Assembly: GCF_002902085.1 (NCBI RefSeq)
Contig: NZ_PPQR01000015.1
Coordinates: forward strand, 1-64,000
DNA length: 64,000 nucleotides
Direction: 5' to 3'
Source of the DNA: Staphylococcus simiae
GTDB taxonomy: Bacteria; Bacillota; Bacilli; Staphylococcales; Staphylococcaceae
Position numbers and translations under genes: made by a program. Under the pieces are notes generated by a model. It saw nothing but the letters and a program-made list of their open reading frames with translations. It did not search any database and was not told the DNA's origin. Of the stretch, positions 9,599 to 21,441 are shown one piece after another; position 1 is the first letter of the stretch, and the number at the start of each line of letters is the position of its first letter.

Positions 9599-10000
9599 AA
9601 CCATTCTCCTAAAATTTTAGTTGTCATATATTTCTTTTTTATTTTAACAAAATATAACACTCGTTTCTAGAACTTGATATCAAGTCATCGTACTATCTAG
9701 GCTAATGGATTAACGTATTGGCAACATAGTTAGTACCATCGTCGACATCACTTGCTATCATTAATAATATCGTTGCTTTTCTTATTAACACAATGATATT
9801 GCTAGCAGACCACTTTATATTTAAATTCTATGTTAAGTTCTTAAATCAAATACCAAAACAATGTGATATATAAAATAGTAATCTACTATAAGCGCTAACA
9901 ACTATAAACCTATAAAATGTGTCTTTGTTTTTTAGATTTATATAATTAAATGGCGATTCAAATCATCACAACTATCAGTGCAATTTGATAGATAACTCTT
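9599..10000. other. Intergenic region upstream of asnS
   Basis: About 400 bp of AT-rich sequence between asnS and dinG. It must hold the asnS promoter. Near 9680 there is a small palindrome (CTTGATATCAAG). I find no open frame with a ribosome site, no T-box and no dispersed repeat. Confidence 0.5.
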
Positions 10001-10047
10001 AAAAAAGCACTTCCCATAACATCAAATGCGTTAATGAGAAGTACTTT
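10001..10047 (-). terminator. Terminator after dinG
   Basis: AAAGTACTTCTCATTAACGC pairs imperfectly with GTTATGGGAAGTGC, then TTTTTT on the - strand, immediately after the dinG stop. Confidence 0.85.
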
Positions 10048-10050
10048 AAG

Positions 10051-12750
10051 TTAAGTTGATTTATGATTGTTATTAATTTGACGTAATAATTTACCAAATT
10101 GTTGGATATCGCCTTTCTTTTGACGATAATTTTCTAAAGTTTGGGCAAAGAAATTTTTGTAATTACTATTTACTAAGCGATCATCAAATGACACAATGAT
10201 ACCTTTGTCGTTTTCATTGCGAATCAAACGCCCTAAACCTTGTCTAAATCTAGTTACAGCATCCGGTAATACATATTCTTTAAATGTCGATGTGAACTCT
10301 GAATCCATTAACCAATATTTGGCATTATGTTTATTCATAAATGGTAATTTAGCAATCATTACACATTTAATACCATTCGCTTGAAAATCAAAACCTTCAA
10401 AAAAAGTCGATGTTCCTAATAAAATCGCTTTATCAAAATTGTTAAACTGTTGAACGATTTTATAATTTTGATTTTGTTGTTGTGTCAAAATAACGTAGTC
10501 ATCAAATTGTGGCAAGTCATTCAATAATTCTTGCACCATATGCATCATTTTATAGCTTGTAAATAATACTAAACATTTAGATTGCGTGACTGTGGTATAT
10601 TCAATAATATAATCAACGATAGATGCCACATAGTCATCAATATTTTTATATTGATAAGATGCCACATCACTAGGAATAAAGACATTAGTGTTCTTAGCAC
10701 TTTGTAATGATGTTGCAACTTCATACGTATTAAATTGTGTTTCCTTATTAAATAAATGTTGGAACGTTTCAAACGAATGATTAAATTGCAATGTTCCAGA
10801 AATAAAGATTAAGGATTTAAATTTATCTAACACTTGCTCTGTAAGAATGTCTTTAACAGCAAAGTCTTTCACATATAAACGTATGGTAGACTTTTGCGTT
10901 AAGTTCTTAATAGAAATAAAGCTTGTATGCTCATCTTTTAAACTTTGCTCAATATTTTTGAACTTATTATTAAGATACAGTAACTGTTTACGTAGAGATT
11001 TAACTGTTTTATGACTTATGCCATTAAAAATTTCTAATGTTCTATTAAGTTTGTCAATAATTGCATGCAAATCACGTAAAATTTCAGTCGTATCGAAACT
11101 AAAGACATTATGGAAACGATGTACATCATCATCATAAACTTCAGATTCTTTAATAATATTAAATATTGTAGTAAAGAGTTGTTCATTTAAGTCATGAATG
11201 TCATTCATATTTGCTTTTAAACCAAAGACATCAATTGGCGGTATATCTAAACGTTCAAGTATACGTTGTTGCTCTAATTGATCGATGGCTTTAAGTAACT
11301 TTTCGTTTTCATTTTTACCAATGAGTCCTAACTGATATTTAATATCTGCGTAACTTAATTCATTTGTGACTTGATTTAAGGCATAATCTGGGAGTCGATG
11401 TGCTTCATCAATAATACAATCATCAAATAATTGATAGATGGTATTTTCAGCATCTGAATGGATTAAATGAGCATGATTTGTAATACCAATTTGAATGTTT
11501 TGTGCATTTCTTTTGATAAAATTATAGTAATGGACATCATGACGAACAGGAACATAGGTTTCTATTTTTTGATCAAAATACATTTTTTGACCACCTTTTA
11601 AATTCAATTCCTGTATATCTCCTGTAATGGTTTCAGTAATCCAAATAAGTAACTGCATTTTTAATATATTAACTTCGTAATTGACTGTTTCTTCTTTTAA
11701 TATTTGGCTAATTAAACCCAACGAAATATAATCTTGTTTACTTTTAATAAGTAAGGCATTTATTTTGAAATTTAATGCTTCATTGATAGACGGTATATCT
11801 TTTTCTAACAACTGACTTTGTAACAATTTCGTATTCGTTGAAATCATCACATGCTTACCTGTCTCAATATTGTACACTAAAGCAGCTAATAAATATGCCA
11901 TAGATTTTCCACTGCCTAAAGAAGCCTCTATCATCGCTTTGTCACTATGCATCAATTGATCAAGAATAATTTCAGATAGATATAATTGTTGTGGCCGATA
12001 AGTTAAATTCAATGCTTCAACTACTTGTGTATACAATGTTTTTAACGAACCTTTATACTTGATAACTGGCTTTTTAAAATCGACCTGTTTACGATAAATA
12101 ATTTGTTCAAATTGCTCAAATTGATTATCTAATGGTTTCGTTTGATAATGTCTCACCATTTCGAAAAAGATATCATATAAATCATATTTTAAGTTTTTAC
12201 TTAAATAATAAAGTTGTTTTAACGTATCAATTGGTAATTGTTCAAATTTAGTAAACGCTAAGATCATTAATTTAGCAGTTGTGGCTGCATCTTCGTCAGC
12301 TCTATGCGCATTAGCTAATGTAATGTCATGTGCTTCTGCTAGTTCACTTAATTGATAACTTTTATCTGTGGGAAAAGCAATTTTAAATATTTCTAGGGTA
12401 TCTATGACTTTCTTTGGTCGGTAATTAATATTACAATCTTTAAACGCTTTTTTAATGAAATTTAAATCGAAATCTACATTATGCGCTACGAAAATACAGT
12501 CTTTTATTTTGTCATAAACTTCATCAGCAATTTGAGCAAAATATGGCGCTTGTTGCAACATGTCTTGTTCAATTGCAGTTAATGCTTGTATAAAAGGTGG
12601 AATGTCTAAATCTGTTCGTATCATTGAATGATATGAATCGACGATTTTGTTTTGACGCACAAAACTAATGCCGATTTGAATAATATCATCATATTCTAAT
12701 TGATTACCAGTTGTCTCTAAATCAACAACGGCATATGTCGCTATTCCCAT
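10051..12750 (-). CDS. dinG: DinG-family nuclease/helicase with DnaQ-type exonuclease domain
   Basis: An 899-aa protein with an N-terminal DEDDh 3'-5' exonuclease domain (Asp10 and Glu12 in VVDLETTG, a HNVDFD block, and HRADEDA) fused to a superfamily 2 XPD-like helicase core. The core has Walker A GSGKS near residue 278, DEAH near 448, and the C-terminal [17 protein letters not shown] arginine-finger block. In staphylococci the family is reported to act mainly as a single-strand exonuclease. The four-cysteine Fe-S cluster typical of E. coli DinG is not apparent between the Walker motifs. AAGGAG precedes the ATG. It lies just downstream of birA (31-bp gap) and is likely co-transcribed. Confidence 0.94.
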   Translation of the reverse strand: MGIATYAVVDLETTGNQLEYDDIIQIGISFVRQNKIVDSYHSMIRTDLDIPPFIQALTAIEQDMLQQAPYFAQIADEVYDKIKDCIFVAHNVDFDLNFIKKAFKDCNINYRPKKVIDTLEIFKIAFPTDKSYQLSELAEAHDITLANAHRADEDAATTAKLMILAFTKFEQLPIDTLKQLYYLSKNLKYDLYDIFFEMVRHYQTKPLDNQFEQFEQIIYRKQVDFKKPVIKYKGSLKTLYTQVVEALNLTYRPQQLYLSEIILDQLMHSDKAMIEASLGSGKSMAYLLAALVYNIETGKHVMISTNTKLLQSQLLEKDIPSINEALNFKINALLIKSKQDYISLGLISQILKEETVNYEVNILKMQLLIWITETITGDIQELNLKGGQKMYFDQKIETYVPVRHDVHYYNFIKRNAQNIQIGITNHAHLIHSDAENTIYQLFDDCIIDEAHRLPDYALNQVTNELSYADIKYQLGLIGKNENEKLLKAIDQLEQQRILERLDIPPIDVFGLKANMNDIHDLNEQLFTTIFNIIKESEVYDDDVHRFHNVFSFDTTEILRDLHAIIDKLNRTLEIFNGISHKTVKSLRKQLLYLNNKFKNIEQSLKDEHTSFISIKNLTQKSTIRLYVKDFAVKDILTEQVLDKFKSLIFISGTLQFNHSFETFQHLFNKETQFNTYEVATSLQSAKNTNVFIPSDVASYQYKNIDDYVASIVDYIIEYTTVTQSKCLVLFTSYKMMHMVQELLNDLPQFDDYVILTQQQNQNYKIVQQFNNFDKAILLGTSTFFEGFDFQANGIKCVMIAKLPFMNKHNAKYWLMDSEFTSTFKEYVLPDAVTRFRQGLGRLIRNENDKGIIVSFDDRLVNSNYKNFFAQTLENYRQKKGDIQQFGKLLRQINNNHKST

Positions 12751-12780
12751 TAGCTATCTCTCCTTGCGTTTACCTATACA

Positions 12781-13752
12781 TTAAAATTCTATATCTGCAC
12801 TAATTAATTGATGCGTCTTGCCATCATTGTCTTGAACGATTAAATAACCTTCTTCATCAATATCAACCGCTTGACCTTCAAATTGTTGGTCATTTTCAGT
12901 AAATGTCAATGTTCTATTCCATATATTAGAGGCATGTTTATACTCATCGCGTATGTCTGAAAAAGGTAAAGTTAAAAACTGACGATAGCGATATTCAATA
13001 TTATGCAGCAATGTTTGTAACAAATGATATCTATTTATGTCATCTGTGTTATGCAATTGAATACTTGTCGCTCTATGTTTAATAGCATCACTAAAATCAT
13101 CTTGCTGCTGCATCATATTAATGCCTATACCACAAATAATTGCTTCAATACCATCATGATTTGCTACCATTTCTGTTAAAAAACCACATACTTTACCCTT
13201 TTCAATATAAATATCATTCGGCCATTTTATTTTAACTGGATCAACAGAAAACTGTTGAATAGCATCTCTTATTCCTAATGCTATAAACAAATTAAATTGA
13301 GATATCATCGAAAATGGAACATTTGGTCTTAAGACGACTGACATCCATAATCCTTGACCTTTTGTAGAACTCCAATAACGTTTAAAACGCCCTCTGCCTT
13401 GTGTTTGCTCATCACTTAAGACAAAAAATTGTTGATCATTACCTACTAGAGACTTTTTAGCTGCAAGTTGCGTTGAATCTATTGTGTCATACACTTCGCA
13501 AAAATCAAATAAATTTGATGTAGATGTCATTTCAGCAACTATACCTGGATACCATTGGTTTGGTAAAGCTTTAAGTATATGTCCTTTATGATTTACTGAG
13601 TCAATATCGCAACCTTGTGCTTTTAATTGATCAATAACTTTTTTGACAGCTGTTCTTGATATATCAAGTTGCTCAGCAATTTTTTGTCCAGAAATATAAT
13701 CAGGTTGGCTATGATAAAGTAATTGTAAAACTTGTTGACTATATTTTGACAT
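12781..13752 (-). CDS. birA: Biotin-protein ligase / biotin repressor BirA
   Basis: BirA attaches biotin to acetyl-CoA and pyruvate carboxylases; in staphylococci it also represses biotin synthesis and uptake genes. The 323-aa product has an N-terminal winged helix-turn-helix (about 1-60, with [17 protein letters not shown]), a central catalytic domain with the biotinyl-AMP loop GRGRF at 119-123 and KWPNDIY, and a small C-terminal SH3-like domain. The DNA-binding domain makes it the bifunctional group II type. GGTGG precedes the ATG, inside the end of cca. Confidence 0.96.
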   Translation of the reverse strand: MSKYSQQVLQLLYHSQPDYISGQKIAEQLDISRTAVKKVIDQLKAQGCDIDSVNHKGHILKALPNQWYPGIVAEMTSTSNLFDFCEVYDTIDSTQLAAKKSLVGNDQQFFVLSDEQTQGRGRFKRYWSSTKGQGLWMSVVLRPNVPFSMISQFNLFIALGIRDAIQQFSVDPVKIKWPNDIYIEKGKVCGFLTEMVANHDGIEAIICGIGINMMQQQDDFSDAIKHRATSIQLHNTDDINRYHLLQTLLHNIEYRYRQFLTLPFSDIRDEYKHASNIWNRTLTFTENDQQFEGQAVDIDEEGYLIVQDNDGKTHQLISADIEF

Positions 13753-14941
13753 GATTATCCACCCATTTCAAAATTTCACTTTCACTATTTTCTACTTTAT
13801 TCGTTATAATCGCACATTCTATTTGTCTCAAGACTTCCTTAATCCATGGACCACTTGGTTTTGTTAAATGTGACATCAACGTCCCACCATTGACAGCCAT
13901 TTGTTGACGTTGATGTATTGGTAATAAACGTTCAATTTCAGCAACCGATTGTTGATTAACAATTAGCGGTTGGGCTGTTGCAAGGTCATTGGCACTAAGT
14001 ATATCTCGGTTATTAATAATCTCTTTAATCAATTGCACATCAAAATCATAGACCACTAATTTTAATTGGTCTTTCGTACTAATGTCTGGTAATGTTGTAA
14101 TTAACTTAACATATTGTTGAATTGCTTTTATTTGTCTATTACTTAATTTAAGCTGTTTCAAGCTATCACTTTGCGGTTGTTGTGCTAACACAATGGCAAT
14201 AAATAATTCAAGAGATATTGGCTCTGTTACTGTAATGTTATCCATCTTAAAATTTTTAAAAAATAGAATGTAATCAAATGCTTGTAATTCAATCATATTG
14301 TAAAAACTGACTGCAACGTTGGCACCAGCTAATAATTTTGTTAACTCAGTAATAATCCGTTCAATAGACAGATAACGAATGTCTGACATTTGTTGTGACA
14401 TCGCTTGATAAGTAGCTGGCGCAATATCGAAAGTCAATTGTGATTGAAAACGTAAGCAACGAATCATTCTTAATGCATCTTCTTCAAAACGTTCATTAGC
14501 ATTACCAACCGTTCGAATTAGCCTTTGTTTAATATCTTCTTGACCATTAAAATAATCATAAAGTTGATAATGTTGATCCATTGCAATGGCATTCATCGTA
14601 AAATCACGTCGCTGTAAATCTTCATATAAATCACGGACAAAAATAACATTACTTGGTCTTCTATGATCAATATAATCTTCTTCTGCTCTAAACGTCGTTA
14701 TCTCATAATTATTATGCTCAACCACAACGTTAATTGTGCCATGTTCTTTGCCAATCGGGATCGTATGACTAAAGATACTTTCGATTTCATCAGGTGTGGC
14801 ACTCGTTGTAATGTCAATGTCATGAATATGTCTTCCCATAATATAGTCTCTAACTGAGCCACCAACAAAATAAGCTTCATAACCTTGATCTGTTATTGTA
14901 GTTAAAATGGGTTTGGCTTGTTCAAATAATTGAGTATCCAT
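13739..14941 (-). CDS. cca: CCA-adding enzyme (tRNA nucleotidyltransferase)
   Basis: Adds or repairs the 3'-CCA end of tRNAs without a template. The 400-aa class II nucleotidyltransferase shows the GGSVRD motif near residue 27, the metal-binding DIDIT (Asp41, Asp43), RRxxxxNAIA as [10 protein letters not shown], and the nucleotide-selecting [13 protein letters not shown] choose the ATG at 14941, with GTGAG 7 nt upstream, rather than an in-frame GTG at 14953 that would overlap bshA. It overlaps birA by 14 bp at the other end, so bshA-cca-birA-dinG appear to be one operon. Confidence 0.96.
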   Translation of the reverse strand: MDTQLFEQAKPILTTITDQGYEAYFVGGSVRDYIMGRHIHDIDITTSATPDEIESIFSHTIPIGKEHGTINVVVEHNNYEITTFRAEEDYIDHRRPSNVIFVRDLYEDLQRRDFTMNAIAMDQHYQLYDYFNGQEDIKQRLIRTVGNANERFEEDALRMIRCLRFQSQLTFDIAPATYQAMSQQMSDIRYLSIERIITELTKLLAGANVAVSFYNMIELQAFDYILFFKNFKMDNITVTEPISLELFIAIVLAQQPQSDSLKQLKLSNRQIKAIQQYVKLITTLPDISTKDQLKLVVYDFDVQLIKEIINNRDILSANDLATAQPLIVNQQSVAEIERLLPIHQRQQMAVNGGTLMSHLTKPSGPWIKEVLRQIECAIITNKVENSESEILKWVDNHVKI

Positions 14942-14945
14942 CTTT

Positions 14946-16088
14946 TTACTCACTTTCTAACTTACTATCTTGTGTCAACATTTGTTCGTAATAATACTCA
15001 TATTGATCCGTAATTAATTCTGAACCAAAACGTTCTGTAATATCTTGCAACATATTTTGCTGTAAACGTCGATATAACGCATCATCTTGAAGTAATTTGA
15101 TTGCATATTCACTGGCTTTATCACTATCACCTACATTAACGATAAATCCAGTTTCTTCATGTTTAATGACTTCTTTAATACCACCAGCATTTGAACCTAT
15201 TGGAACGACACCTGTTTTCATTGCTTCCAATAATGTCAGACCGAAGCTTTCTTTTTCACTTAATAATAGTACTAAATCAGCCATTTGATAAAATTCACTG
15301 ACGCAATCTTGTTTACCTAAGAATAATACTTGATCTTCAATACCTAATTCCTTCGTCTTCTGACGCATTGGTATTAATTCAGGTCCGTCACCTAACAGCA
15401 CAAGCTTACTTGGAATTTGTTGTTGTACTTTAGCAAATGTTTCAATAATAGTATCGATACGTTTAACTTGTCTAAAATTTGAAACGTGAATTAATACTTT
15501 CTCATGAGAATCAATACCATATTGTTCTTTTAATGCTTCATTATGTTTCGTAGGAAATTCCTTTTCACGAACAAAATTATATATCGGAATAATTTCTTTA
15601 TCCGTGTCAATGATAGCATGTGTTTCATCAGCTAGTGATTGACTTACGCTTGTTACTAGATCACTTTTTTCGATACCAAATTTAATAGCACCTTGTAATG
15701 AGTGATCATATCCTAATACTGTAATATCAGTACCGTGTAATGTTGTCATAATTTTAATATCTCTACCAGACATTTCACGTGCTAAAATACCACAAATTGC
15801 ATGTGGAACGGCGTAATGCATATGTAAAATATCTAAATCATATTCTTTGATCACTTCTGATATTTTAGTACTTAACGTAATATCATACGGCGGATATTGA
15901 AAGACTGCATATTGGTTCACTTCAACTTGATGAAATATCATATTTGGTAACGGTTTTCTAATCCTAAATGGAATATTTGATGTTATAAAATGTATTTCAT
16001 GTCCTCTTTCCGCTAGTTTAATACCTAATTCAGTTGCTATAATACCTGATCCACCCATGGACGGGTAACACGTTATACCTATTTTCAT
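14946..16088 (-). CDS. bshA: Bacillithiol synthesis glycosyltransferase BshA
   Basis: BshA transfers N-acetylglucosamine from UDP-GlcNAc to L-malate, the first step of bacillithiol, the main low-molecular-weight thiol of these bacteria. The 380-aa GT4 (GT-B fold) enzyme begins [15 protein letters not shown] and carries the nucleotide-sugar site [13 protein letters not shown], followed by [11 protein letters not shown] use the ATG at 16088, the family start; an ATG four codons upstream directly abuts the ribosome site AAAGG. It lies 26 bp downstream of ypjD and 4 bp ahead of cca. The bacillithiol disulfide reductase gene ypdA is 19 kb away in this window. Confidence 0.95.
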   Translation of the reverse strand: MKIGITCYPSMGGSGIIATELGIKLAERGHEIHFITSNIPFRIRKPLPNMIFHQVEVNQYAVFQYPPYDITLSTKISEVIKEYDLDILHMHYAVPHAICGILAREMSGRDIKIMTTLHGTDITVLGYDHSLQGAIKFGIEKSDLVTSVSQSLADETHAIIDTDKEIIPIYNFVREKEFPTKHNEALKEQYGIDSHEKVLIHVSNFRQVKRIDTIIETFAKVQQQIPSKLVLLGDGPELIPMRQKTKELGIEDQVLFLGKQDCVSEFYQMADLVLLLSEKESFGLTLLEAMKTGVVPIGSNAGGIKEVIKHEETGFIVNVGDSDKASEYAIKLLQDDALYRRLQQNMLQDITERFGSELITDQYEYYYEQMLTQDSKLESE

Positions 16089-16114
16089 TAACAAACCCAT
16101 CCTTTCTATCTTTA

Positions 16115-16432
16115 TTATTTACGTTCAAATCTATTTTTATCTCGTGTGTTAAATTTAGTCATTGTATCATTAAAGCTTTCAGTCATATCAATACCCATAG
16201 AATTTGCTAGACATAATAACACAAATAAGTTATCACCTAACTCTGCTTTAATTGTATTATCATCTTCTGAATCTTTTTTCTTTTTTTCACCGTATGTATG
16301 ATTAATTTCTCGCGCTAACTCGCCGACTTCTTCAGTAAGACGAGCTAAATTGGCTAACGGTGAAAAATAACCAGCTTTAAATTGGCCAATATAGTCATCT
16401 ACTTCTCGTTGCATATCTTCCATAGATTTCAT
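16115..16432 (-). CDS. MazG-type nucleotide pyrophosphohydrolase (YpjD-like)
   Basis: A 105-aa single-domain member of the MazG/dUTPase-like all-alpha NTP pyrophosphohydrolases, likely housecleaning of non-canonical nucleotides. The metal-binding signature is visible: EEVGELAREI (ExxE) around residues 33-40, then ELGDNLFVLLCLA (ExxD). The acidic/lysine-rich loop between them (GEKKKKDSEDD) is typical of the short YpjD form. It is the first gene of the run leading into bshA. The true substrate is not readable from sequence. Confidence 0.88.
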   Translation of the reverse strand: MKSMEDMQREVDDYIGQFKAGYFSPLANLARLTEEVGELAREINHTYGEKKKKDSEDDNTIKAELGDNLFVLLCLANSMGIDMTESFNDTMTKFNTRDKNRFERK

Positions 16433-16560
16433 AGCGTCATTCTCCTTTTTTGCATGTCTTATATAGTATATATCAATTTAGTTATACATGCATGCGTTGC
16501 GCAATATAGCATGTATTAATAGTATAAATCTATCGTTATGTTTAAAGATGATATCTAAAA

Positions 16561-16722
16561 GGACTGGGACAGAAAAAATTACTATAAAAGATTTTTTCGT
16601 AATCCCAATTCGACAAGCGTCTTAGGTTTTTTGAATTGCTGATTTATTAATATTTTGGAGATTAGACAGTCAGTGTCAAATATTTAATTTTAAGTGTTAA
16701 ATGCTCTTTGTACCTGTCTCTT
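16561..16722. repeat. Dispersed intergenic repeat (family A), copy 3
   Basis: A diverged copy starting GGACTGGGACAGAAAAAATT, with TCGTAATCCCAATTCGACAAG, an inner hairpin, AGACAGTCAGTGTCAAATA and an end GTACCTGTCTC. Block order matches the copy at 2120 but the central hairpin has decayed. It lies upstream of ypjD in a 540-bp gap otherwise without features, apart from the terminator at 16901. Confidence 0.75.
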
Positions 16723-16900
16723 CAGTGCCAAGTAAATTTTTAATATTATTCGATTTATTGCTAACCATTTAAACTGAGTCTCAAGCTAACCGTTAACTAT
16801 GTGTAACTATTTTATAATATGGAAAATAATTTAAAAGTATTTCATCTATCTGTTTCGTTATAATGTCAAAGTTATATTTATATCTATCTTTAGTCAAATG

Positions 16901-16940
16901 AAAAAAACTAGCAAAGCTCATCTGTGAACTTTGCTAGCTT
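16901..16940 (-). terminator. Terminator after the YugP-type protease gene
   Basis: GCTAGCAAAGTTCAC pairs with GTGAGCTTTGCTAG-like sequence on the - strand (stem CTAGCAAAG / CTTTGCTAG), followed by a T run, 30 bp past the gene stop. Confidence 0.85.
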
Positions 16941-16969
16941 AAGTTATTTAACACTTAACTTTATGTTGT

Positions 16970-17677
16970 TTATTCGCTTGAACGTGCCCATAAAATGATA
17001 CGTACAAGTTCTGCTACTGCTACTGCTGTTGCAGCTACATATGTCATTGCAGCAGCTGAAAGCACTTTACGTGCATGTTTGTATTCTTTTTCGTTAACAA
17101 TATTTAATGATGTGATTTGTTTCATTGCTCTAGAACTTGCATTAAATTCGACTGGTAGTGTCACGATTGAGAATAATACTGCAAGTGACATTAATCCAGC
17201 ACCAATCCATAATGCTGTTGAACCAAAAGCACTACCCATCACAGTTAAGACCATACCAAGCATAATTACAATATAGCTTAATGAACTACCTAAATTCGCT
17301 ACAGGAACTAAAGCAGCTCTAAATCTTAAGAACCAATAACCTTGGTGATCTTGAATCGCGTGACCAACTTCATGGGCTGCAATTGCAGTACCAGCGACTG
17401 ATGGTCGATCATAGTTTGCAGGAGATAGACAAACAACTTTATTTTTAGGATCGTAATGATCTGTTAAAAAGCCGTCACCTTTGACCACATCGACATCATA
17501 GATGCCATTTGCATGTAGGATTTCTAATGCAACTTCACGACCCGTTTTTCCACTTGTGGATCTAACTTGTGAATATTTTTCATAGTTAGATTTAACTTTA
17601 TGTTGTGCCCACAACGGAATTACCATTAATATTACGAAATATATTATCATAGAAAATATTGAAGACAATAAACTCAC
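16970..17677 (-). CDS. Membrane zinc metallopeptidase, YugP family
   Basis: A 235-aa membrane protein of the neutral zinc metallopeptidase (Zn_peptidase_2/YugP) family. It has an N-terminal membrane helix (about 5-25), then a soluble region with HExxH as AHEVGHAIQDHQ near residue 100 (two zinc His and the catalytic Glu). Two hydrophobic hairpin segments follow (LSYIVIMLGMVLTVMG and ALWIGAGLMSLAVLFS), then a downstream EFNASSRAM block carrying the likely third zinc ligand. The physiological substrate is unknown. It is the last gene before a terminator; the ypjA stop lies about 40 bp upstream. Confidence 0.9.
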   Translation of the reverse strand: MSLLSSIFSMIIYFVILMVIPLWAQHKVKSNYEKYSQVRSTSGKTGREVALEILHANGIYDVDVVKGDGFLTDHYDPKNKVVCLSPANYDRPSVAGTAIAAHEVGHAIQDHQGYWFLRFRAALVPVANLGSSLSYIVIMLGMVLTVMGSAFGSTALWIGAGLMSLAVLFSIVTLPVEFNASSRAMKQITSLNIVNEKEYKHARKVLSAAAMTYVAATAVAVAELVRIILWARSSE

Positions 17678-17716
17678 TCTCCTTTATAAATATTTTACTG
17701 GCATTTATGAATTTAA

Positions 17717-18310
17717 TCAAATCATATACTCTTTGAATATATTTTTAAAATTGATGAACAAGAGGATTGCACCTACACTCAAAGCAACTGTAATTAGACC
17801 TATTTGCCACAAATGATGTGCAATAATATCATAGTACGGAAATTGTAAATGAACATAATCAATATAATCATTTAACAATACGAAAACGATAGCAATACCT
17901 AATGCTAATGTTGATTGCGTCATTCTCGGATAAAAATACAACGCTTGTATAACCATAAATGCATGGGATAATAATAACATGATTCCAGTTAAAGTAATAT
18001 CATGATGCACTACGAACAAAATAATATTCATTATGACTGCCCAGACACCATACTTCACTAACGTAATAAAAGCCAATGTATCAATGAGACTATTATGTTT
18101 ATTCATTAACATAAGTAAAATTGACATGGATAAAAATAACGTTGCTGTAGGACTATCTGGAACAAAAATCATAAAGTACCAAGCAGTCTGTTGTAATTGA
18201 CTACCATACCATATATAACCATAAATTGTACCTAATATATTACCTATTAATAATAACAATAGCCATGTACGATTATACAGTGATACTGACCATAATTCCT
18301 TAAATGTCAT
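17717..18310 (-). CDS. YpjA-like integral membrane protein (DUF1405)
   Basis: A 197-aa polytopic membrane protein with about six hydrophobic segments, starting with a tryptophan/leucine-rich stretch (NRTWLLLLLIGNILG) and an extracellular-looking YGSQLQ loop. It matches the DUF1405 (YpjA) family in length and opening motif. Function unknown; no transporter or enzyme motif is evident. Its start is 2 nt from the ypiB stop, so the two are tightly linked. Confidence 0.82.
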   Translation of the reverse strand: MTFKELWSVSLYNRTWLLLLLIGNILGTIYGYIWYGSQLQQTAWYFMIFVPDSPTATLFLSMSILLMLMNKHNSLIDTLAFITLVKYGVWAVIMNIILFVVHHDITLTGIMLLLSHAFMVIQALYFYPRMTQSTLALGIAIVFVLLNDYIDYVHLQFPYYDIIAHHLWQIGLITVALSVGAILLFINFKNIFKEYMI

Positions 18311-18312
18311 CG

Positions 18313-18864
18313 CTATTGTCCTCCGGTATCTTTGGCTTTTATTATATTTAGTATCCGTGTTAATTGATAGAAACGATGTTCCTCATTCATTTGCAAACTA
18401 AGGTCAATGTTATCCAATATACGTTCAATTAATAAACGTTGTTTCACTTGATTTAAAGATATTGATTGTAAATCATGTAAATATAAGTCGTACTTAGATG
18501 ATTCAGTTAATTGAGCAATAATGATATCATCAAGACGACGTTCTTTAGTCATTTGATTTGAAAAATGAATTTGTATATCAAATGGTTTATCAGTATGACT
18601 AATATAATCAAATATTTCATTGGTATTAAGTAAGGATATATTATCCTTTGTAAATCGAATTGCAGAAGCGTTACTACCCGCTTCTGCAATCTCTAATGTT
18701 TCATGTCCAGCTACTTTATCTTTTACAAAATGAATTTGATGCGTTAATTGCTCATTAGCTTTGATAAAATTTAAACTCCATATGGCGATACGTGATTTAA
18801 ATTGATAATGAAATAATAAATATTCCATAAAACTTTGTTTCATTTTAACGAGTGTCTCTGTCAT
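18313..18864 (-). CDS. UPF0302 / YpiB family protein
   Basis: A 183-aa soluble protein of the UPF0302 (YpiB) family. The family block [16 protein letters not shown], then [20 protein letters not shown] and a C-terminal [15 protein letters not shown] are recognisable. It is helical without signal or membrane segments. The biochemical role is unknown. Position between the TPR gene (12-bp gap) and ypjA is the conserved aro-downstream arrangement of Bacillales. Confidence 0.85.
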   Translation of the reverse strand: MTETLVKMKQSFMEYLLFHYQFKSRIAIWSLNFIKANEQLTHQIHFVKDKVAGHETLEIAEAGSNASAIRFTKDNISLLNTNEIFDYISHTDKPFDIQIHFSNQMTKERRLDDIIIAQLTESSKYDLYLHDLQSISLNQVKQRLLIERILDNIDLSLQMNEEHRFYQLTRILNIIKAKDTGGQ

Positions 18865-18876
18865 ACAATACTTCCT

Positions 18877-20121
18877 TTATGATTGTATTCTCATTAATTC
18901 ATCATGCCATGTTTCATTACTAGGATCGAGTTCCAGTAATCGATTCAAGATAGTTAACGCTTCGTCTTTACGACCTATCTCAATTAAATAGAAATAATAG
19001 TCACTCATAAAGTCAATATTCGTATTCAATGTTGGATAAGCTAATTCGAAGAAGTGTTGTGCTTCTTTATCTCGTTCTTCTTGACCATAGGCAAATGCTA
19101 AATGCCACATAAACGTTGGATCTAAGTCTTCTTCGTCTACATATGTTAATAAATTAATGATTTCTTCATAATCTTCCTCATTACGATATAAATCACTTAA
19201 CATTAATAGCGGTTCTTGATAGCCATTATCTACTTCCAGCGCTTGTTTCAATAACATCACACCTTCATTAGCATCTCCATGTTCAATTTCTAGACTTCCA
19301 GTGCTATACATTAATTCTTTGTAAAATTGACTTAAACGTAGACCTTCTTTACCTGTTTCAATTGCATCCGCAAAGTTTTTGTCATTTTCATATAATGATT
19401 GTAAATAAAGATATCCTTGAATATAGTCAGGATCTTTCGATAATAATGACGTCATAATTTTAATAGCTTCTTGCGTTAAATCATTTTTATCATATGCGAT
19501 AGCTTTTTTGAAATAATCTTCTGATGTCATTTCATCTTCGCTAATTTCATCAAATAAACGAATCGCATCACTATAATTGCCACTTTGTAGACTGCAATCT
19601 GCCATACGTGAAAATAGGTTGACACCATTAACTTGATATTCCCCAGTTTCTAACACTGTTTCATATTCTGTTGTAGCTCGTAAATATTGGCCATCATAAT
19701 ATAAAATTTCAGCTAATGCAAAATGAATAATAGGATCATTCGGTTCGATTTCAATGGCTTGTTGCAACTTATCAATCGCAACTTCGATCATATTTATTTG
19801 TTGATATAAATCAGCTTCAAGCATTAGCTTCTCAGGTGATTGCTCTACATAACTCAAATACTCTAACGCTTCATCAGTTTGATTCTCTGCCATTAATCCT
19901 TCAATAAAATAGATTAATAACTCACTTTCATCAGGATATTTATGATATAACGCTCTAAAGACTTCTAAACCTTGAGGCATTAATCCAAAGCTATATAACG
20001 TTTCTCCTAAAATAAATAGCGCATCATCATTATCTGTAGCCAATGCTTCGTTGACACGTGTATCTAAATTGTCTAATTTCTGTAGATTGATATCGTCTAT
20101 AAGTTTATAGATATCTTCCAT
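18877..20121 (-). CDS. Tetratricopeptide repeat protein (YpiA-like)
   Basis: A 414-aa cytoplasmic protein made almost entirely of tetratricopeptide repeats: successive helix pairs such as ALFILGETLYSFG, PIIHFALAEILYYDGQYL and PLLMLSDLYRNEEDYEEI, spaced at about 34 residues. It is very acidic with no catalytic motif, so probably a scaffold or adaptor. It lies 6 bp downstream of aroA and likely belongs to the same transcript. Partner proteins cannot be read from sequence. Confidence 0.88.
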   Translation of the reverse strand: MEDIYKLIDDINLQKLDNLDTRVNEALATDNDDALFILGETLYSFGLMPQGLEVFRALYHKYPDESELLIYFIEGLMAENQTDEALEYLSYVEQSPEKLMLEADLYQQINMIEVAIDKLQQAIEIEPNDPIIHFALAEILYYDGQYLRATTEYETVLETGEYQVNGVNLFSRMADCSLQSGNYSDAIRLFDEISEDEMTSEDYFKKAIAYDKNDLTQEAIKIMTSLLSKDPDYIQGYLYLQSLYENDKNFADAIETGKEGLRLSQFYKELMYSTGSLEIEHGDANEGVMLLKQALEVDNGYQEPLLMLSDLYRNEEDYEEIINLLTYVDEEDLDPTFMWHLAFAYGQEERDKEAQHFFELAYPTLNTNIDFMSDYYFYLIEIGRKDEALTILNRLLELDPSNETWHDELMRIQS

Positions 20122-20127
20122 TTGAAT

Positions 20128-21432
20128 TTATCCCTCATTTTCTCTTTGTAAAAACTGTAATTTTGGTAAAAATCCTGGAAATGATACGTTAACAGCGTCA
20201 AACTGTTTAATCGTTACCGGTTCACTTGATAGTAATGATGCGACTGCTAGCATCATACCTATACGATGATCAGTTAAACTGTCGACAACTGCATTTGTTT
20301 TAAATTCAGAAGGATGAATAATCAAACCATCGTTGGTTGGTTGGATATTAAAACCAAGTAAATTTAACATATCTGCTGTCGTATCGATTCTATTTGTTTC
20401 TTTTACTTTTAATTCTTCAGCATCTTTAATGATACTTGTTCCAGTTGCTTGCGTACACAATAAAGCTATAACAGGCAACTCGTCGATTGCCCTAGGTACC
20501 AAATTGCCTTCAATCGTCATTGGCGTTAAATTAGGTGTATATTGAACTCTAATAGAAGCAGTAGGTTCCGCTCCATCTGTAACATTCAATAATTCAATAT
20601 TCCCATTCATTTGACGTACGATATCTATAATACCTGAACGCGTCTCATTGATTCCAACATTATGAATTGTGATATCGCTGTTTGGTGTTATCAAAGCAGC
20701 AACAATGAAAAATGCTGCTGACGAAATATCTCCAGGTACATGGAAATCTGCTGCTTTGATGTGATGAATGGCATTGGCTGTAGTTGTAATCGTGTCACCA
20801 TTAACCGTAATAGGAATATTAAAATGTTTAAACATCGTCTCGGTATGGTTACGACTAATATCTAATTCCGTGACAACAGATGGTTGTTGTGAAAATAAAC
20901 TTGCAAATAATATCGCACTTTTTACTTGAGCGCTTGAAACTTCCATCTGATAATTCATACCATTAATTTCACTCGGTCTAATAATTAACGGGGTAAAATT
21001 ACCATCTACGCCCTCGATATTAGCATTCATCATTTTTAATGGTTTAATCACTCTATCCATCGGACGTTTACCTATAGATTCATCTCCTGAAAGCACACTT
21101 TCAATGCCCAGACCACTTAACAAACCAGCAAGTAATCTCGTTGTTGTTCCTGAATTACCTGTATATAAGACTTGATGTGGCGTTTTAAACGCTGCATATC
21201 CAGGAGAGTTTATCACAATACTGTCATCATTTTCTGTAATTTCAACACCTAGTAAACGAAATATGTTCATTGTTCGCTTGCAATCTTCACCTAATAAAGG
21301 CTGATAAATCGTTGATATACCTTTAGCTAACGAAGCTAACATAATGGCACGATGTGTCATTGATTTATCGCCTGGAACTTCAATATCTCCTCTTAATGGT
21401 CCATTAATATCAATTTGTTGTTCATTTACCAA
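20128..21432 (-). CDS. aroA: 3-phosphoshikimate 1-carboxyvinyltransferase (EPSP synthase)
   Basis: The sixth step of the shikimate pathway: transfers enolpyruvyl from PEP to shikimate-3-phosphate, and is the target of glyphosate. Motifs: [17 protein letters not shown] (Lys/Ser substrate site), [14 protein letters not shown] (PEP loop), GKRPMDRV, and C-terminal KVKETNRI and DHRIGM. The SGTTTR form of the loop is the class II, glyphosate-tolerant type. I set the start at TTG 21432 (434 aa), because AGGTGG lies 5 nt upstream and it gives the S. aureus-like start MVNEQ; an in-frame GTG three codons upstream lies within that ribosome site. Confidence 0.95.
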   Translation of the reverse strand: MVNEQQIDINGPLRGDIEVPGDKSMTHRAIMLASLAKGISTIYQPLLGEDCKRTMNIFRLLGVEITENDDSIVINSPGYAAFKTPHQVLYTGNSGTTTRLLAGLLSGLGIESVLSGDESIGKRPMDRVIKPLKMMNANIEGVDGNFTPLIIRPSEINGMNYQMEVSSAQVKSAILFASLFSQQPSVVTELDISRNHTETMFKHFNIPITVNGDTITTTANAIHHIKAADFHVPGDISSAAFFIVAALITPNSDITIHNVGINETRSGIIDIVRQMNGNIELLNVTDGAEPTASIRVQYTPNLTPMTIEGNLVPRAIDELPVIALLCTQATGTSIIKDAEELKVKETNRIDTTADMLNLLGFNIQPTNDGLIIHPSEFKTNAVVDSLTDHRIGMMLAVASLLSSEPVTIKQFDAVNVSFPGFLPKLQFLQRENEG

Positions 21433-21441
21433 TAATTCCAC

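Noticed and set aside
9599-10000. T-box leader for asnS
   Set aside because: I looked on the - strand for the conserved T-box bulge and specifier stem and did not find them.
10051-12750. DinG as a classical Fe-S helicase
   Set aside because: The four cysteines of the Fe-S cluster are not apparent and an exonuclease domain is fused, so it is described as the Gram-positive exonuclease type.
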